From Clostridium sp. CAG:413 (GTDB taxonomy: Bacteria > Bacillota > Clostridia > Oscillospirales > Acutalibacteraceae): a DNA stretch of 17,555 nucleotides. Under the pieces are notes generated by a model that saw nothing but the letters and a program-made list of their open reading frames with translations, was not told where the DNA came from and searched no databases. Position numbers and translations under genes: made by a program. Below are positions 15,598 to 17,555 of this stretch, one piece after another. Within the stretch, counting starts at the first letter, position 1, and each line of letters opens with the position of its first letter. The stretch spans positions 1-17,555 of the forward strand of contig FR888216.1 in NCBI GenBank assembly GCA_000431775.1. The letters are read 5' to 3'.

Positions 15598-17118
15598 ATG
15601 GAGAACACCACCGTCTGGATAACTATCGCGGTATATGTTGCGGTTATGATAATAATCGGCATTGTATCGGGACGAAAATCAAAGAGCATAGCCGATTTGA
15701 CGGTCGGCGGACGAAACGCCGGAGCGTGGCTTTCGGCGCTTTCTTACGGTACGGCATATTTTTCGGCAGTTATGTTTGTCGGCTACGCCGGCGGCACGGG
15801 ACTCAACTACGGTCTTTGGGGTATCGCCGCAGGAATAGGCAACGCCGTGTTCGGCTCGTGGCTCGCCTGGCGTGTGCTCGCCAGAAGAACACGCGATGTT
15901 TCAGACAGGCTCAAAATAAAAACTATGCCTCAGTTCTTTGAATTGAGATACAACAGCCGCGCCATGAAAATATTTGCCTGCATGGTTATATTTATTTTCA
16001 TGATCCCGTATTCGGCGTCGGTCTATAAAGGTCTCGCGTCGGTTGCCGATGTTCTGCTCGGAATAGACGACAAAATATGCATGATAATTATCGCAGTTCT
16101 TGCCGCAGTACTTCTTCTGCTCGGCGGATATCTCGTTCAGGCTCGCGCGGATTTTGTTCAGGGAATTGTCATGATGTTCGGCATAACTCTTCTTATAATT
16201 TTTGTCATCCGCTGCGACAGAGTCGGCGGAATCGAGGGGCTCAGAGAATACGCTCACTCGGCAGAGGGCCTTCCGAAACTCGAACTCAAATCCGCAACTT
16301 CGCTCATCGCAACGGTGCTTATGACCAGCTTCGGCACATGGGGACTGCCGCAGATGATACAGAAATATTTTGGCATAAAGGACGACAAGCAGGCGAAGCG
16401 CGGCATTATAATATCCACATTTTTCGCTCTTCTTGTCGCGGGCGGCGGATATTTCATAGGCTCGCTCTGCCACAGATTCTTCACTGCCGACGAGATAGCA
16501 TCATTCAAAAAGCCGGTGCAGGACTATGTTGTTCCGAATATGCTCAAGGTCGCGAATCTTCCGAATATACTGCTCGGAATTGTCCTTGTCCTGCTCATAG
16601 CAGCGTCGGTTTCGACTCTTTGCTCCATAACGCTCACTGCGAGCTCGACATTCTCCATGGACTTTGTTAAGAGTGTGCTCAAGCCCGGAATGAAAGAAAA
16701 GAAAGTAACTGTTCTCACAAAAATTCTCTGCGTTGTGTTTATTCTCTGCTCCTATGTTGTCGCAAATACAGATACGCCCATTCTCGATATGATGAGCTAC
16801 TCCTGGGGTATAATTTCCGGCTCGTTCCTTGCGCCTTATGTCGTTGCGCTGTTCTGGAAGCGCATGAACAAACACGGCGCCTGGGCTGCGATGATAGGAG
16901 GCTTCTCGGTTGCAATAGTTCCCGCGATATGCAAGTTGCTTGTTGAATTTGGACTCAACAACAGTACAGCATCAACGCTTGCGGGATTCGGACCGCTTTT
17001 TGCCTGCATAGCGATGCTCCTTTCGCTCGCGCTCTGCTTAATCGTCAGCGCAATAACAGCGAAAGATGACAAGAATGTTACTGAATTATTTTATAACGGT
17101 ATTGTCGAAAAAGAGTAA
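15598..17118 (+). CDS. Sodium:solute symporter (SSS family)
   Basis: This 506-residue membrane protein has about 13 hydrophobic helices, the normal size for the SSS family (PutP/PanF/SglT relatives), which couples Na+ entry to uptake of sugars, amino acids or organic acids. Family features include the first helix followed by SIADLTVGGRNAGAWLSALSYG, the unwound-helix region SAVMFVGYAGG, KTMPQFFELRY, LGGYLVQARADFVQG, a helix with GTWGLPQMIQKYFG, and SVSTLCSITLTASSTFSMDF, whose Ser/Thr residues match the Na+ site of SSS proteins. The ATG has AGAGGAA (15585-15591) with about 7 nt spacing. The substrate cannot be inferred; no dedicated catabolic gene adjoins except the CoA-ligase-like gene downstream, which has its own promoter inside the end of this gene. 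Confidence 0.9.
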   Translation: MENTTVWITIAVYVAVMIIIGIVSGRKSKSIADLTVGGRNAGAWLSALSYGTAYFSAVMFVGYAGGTGLNYGLWGIAAGIGNAVFGSWLAWRVLARRTRDVSDRLKIKTMPQFFELRYNSRAMKIFACMVIFIFMIPYSASVYKGLASVADVLLGIDDKICMIIIAVLAAVLLLLGGYLVQARADFVQGIVMMFGITLLIIFVIRCDRVGGIEGLREYAHSAEGLPKLELKSATSLIATVLMTSFGTWGLPQMIQKYFGIKDDKQAKRGIIISTFFALLVAGGGYFIGSLCHRFFTADEIASFKKPVQDYVVPNMLKVANLPNILLGIVLVLLIAASVSTLCSITLTASSTFSMDFVKSVLKPGMKEKKVTVLTKILCVVFILCSYVVANTDTPILDMMSYSWGIISGSFLAPYVVALFWKRMNKHGAWAAMIGGFSVAIVPAICKLLVEFGLNNSTASTLAGFGPLFACIAMLLSLALCLIVSAITAKDDKNVTELFYNGIVEKE

Positions 17119-17130
17119 CAGTGGTATAAT
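17102..17130 (+). promoter_or_regulatory. Extended -10 promoter of the CoA-ligase gene
   Basis: TGGTATAAT (17122-17130) is a perfect extended -10. A TTGTCG (17102-17107) lies 17 nt upstream of the TATAAT, inside the last codons of the symporter gene. The leader to ATG 17184 is about 45 nt. GAAGT and ACTTC flank the GGGAG ribosome binding site in a weak 5-bp stem. Confidence 0.6.
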
Positions 17131-17183
17131 TTATAGGTAATTTCCGAATACCCTGTCGAAGTATAAAAGAGGGAGACTTCAAG

Positions 17184-17555
17184 ATGTTTTTTCAAAAGGA
17201 AATTGAAACAATGAAGCGCAGCGAGCTGGAAGCGCTGCAGCTCGAAAGACTGAAATGGACGGTTGATTACTGCTACAAAAATGTGCCGTTCTACACAAAG
17301 AAGCTTGACGAGGCGGGTATCTCCGCCGACAAGATCAAGAGCCTGAGCGATATAAAATACATACCGCCGACTACAAAAGCCGATTTGCGCGACAACTATC
17401 CGTTCGGTCTGTTCGCAAGACCGATGAAAGAGATGGTGCGTATTCACGCTTCGTCCGGCACAACAGGTAAGCCCACAGTCGTTGGATATACGAAGCACGA
17501 CCTTGATCTGTGGTCGGACTGCGTTGCCCGTATTGCCGCCGCAGCAGGCGCTAGC
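17184..17555 (+). CDS. Phenylacetate-CoA ligase-type AMP-forming enzyme, 5' part (runs off window)
   Basis: The first 124 codons of an adenylate-forming CoA ligase like PaaK are present. The start [20 protein letters not shown] is typical of this family, followed by [21 protein letters not shown] and the ATP-binding P-loop SSGTTGKPT (about residues 92-100). Full members have about 430 residues. PaaK activates aryl acids such as phenylacetate to CoA thioesters through an acyl-adenylate; in anaerobic clostridia related enzymes may act on indoleacetate or other aryl acids, and the substrate here is open. GGGAG (17171-17175) with 8 nt spacing supports the ATG. Without the 3' end neither completeness nor operon partners can be judged. 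Confidence 0.88.
   Translation, partial: MFFQKEIETMKRSELEALQLERLKWTVDYCYKNVPFYTKKLDEAGISADKIKSLSDIKYIPPTTKADLRDNYPFGLFARPMKEMVRIHASSGTTGKPTVVGYTKHDLDLWSDCVARIAAAAGAS

Noticed and set aside
15114..15689. 191-codon minus-strand frame across sigE, ylmC and the symporter start
   Set aside because: It crosses three well-supported plus-strand genes and two control elements, and has no ribosome binding site or recognisable domain.
1..17555. Search for CRISPR arrays, insertion sequences, tRNA genes and phage or defence genes
   Set aside because: No spaced repeats, terminal inverted repeats, transposase, integrase, tRNA cloverleaf or known defence-protein motif was recognised by eye; a covariance or profile search was not possible.

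Overview
The window suggests an endospore-forming member of the Bacillota, most likely an uncultured gut-type clostridium. The reasons are the spoIIGA-sigE sporulation pair, a YlmC/YmxH-family gene, strong GGAGG-type ribosome binding sites with several TTG starts, AUA-rich coding of intermediate GC content, and many sugar-handling genes. Nothing in the sequence fixes the genus. No rRNA, tRNA, CRISPR array, transposon or phage gene was seen, and no gene-free stretch exceeds 300 bases.

Layout. (1) 3-5994, plus strand: the 3' part of uvrB, complete uvrA (TTG start) and a cytosolic DUF4091 glycoside-hydrolase-like gene that follows uvrA by 4 nt. The run ends in a bidirectional terminator. (2) 6043-7467, minus: a GPH/MelB-type sugar:cation symporter. 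A 248-nt divergent region follows. It carries two back-to-back sigma-A-type promoters and what looks like the two ends of a deleted gene (7604-7716) whose stop codon overlaps the next start. (3) 7716-8840, plus: a calcineurin-like metallophosphatase with a C-terminal membrane helix, then a second bidirectional terminator. (4) 8887-11682, minus: a tight operon of acyltransferase-3 membrane protein, PfkB sugar kinase (fructokinase-like) and a small alkaline-phosphatase-superfamily protein. (5) 11832-13433, plus: an FGGY sugar kinase with its own terminator. (6) 13493-15497, plus: the spoIIG locus. Its promoter has consensus TTGACA and TATAAT hexamers with a 21-nt spacer and a Spo0A-box match over the -35. 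It drives spoIIGA (aspartic protease) and sigE, followed by a ylmC/ymxH-like gene whose ribosome binding site lies inside a terminator-like hairpin. (7) 15504-17555, plus: a sodium:solute symporter and the 5' part of a phenylacetate-CoA-ligase-type gene, each with its own recognisable promoter.

Function. The left end is DNA repair (the UvrA/UvrB damage-recognition proteins). The middle is a carbohydrate region: import by the GPH symporter, phosphorylation by the PfkB and FGGY kinases, and several phosphatase- or glycosidase-like enzymes of unknown substrate. The right end holds the mother-cell sporulation switch: SpoIIGA cleaves pro-sigma-E. No wholly new multi-gene system was recognised. The observations most worth following are the spoIIG promoter, the 122-nt spoIIGA/sigE overlap, the ylmC hairpin and the gene relic at 7604-7716.
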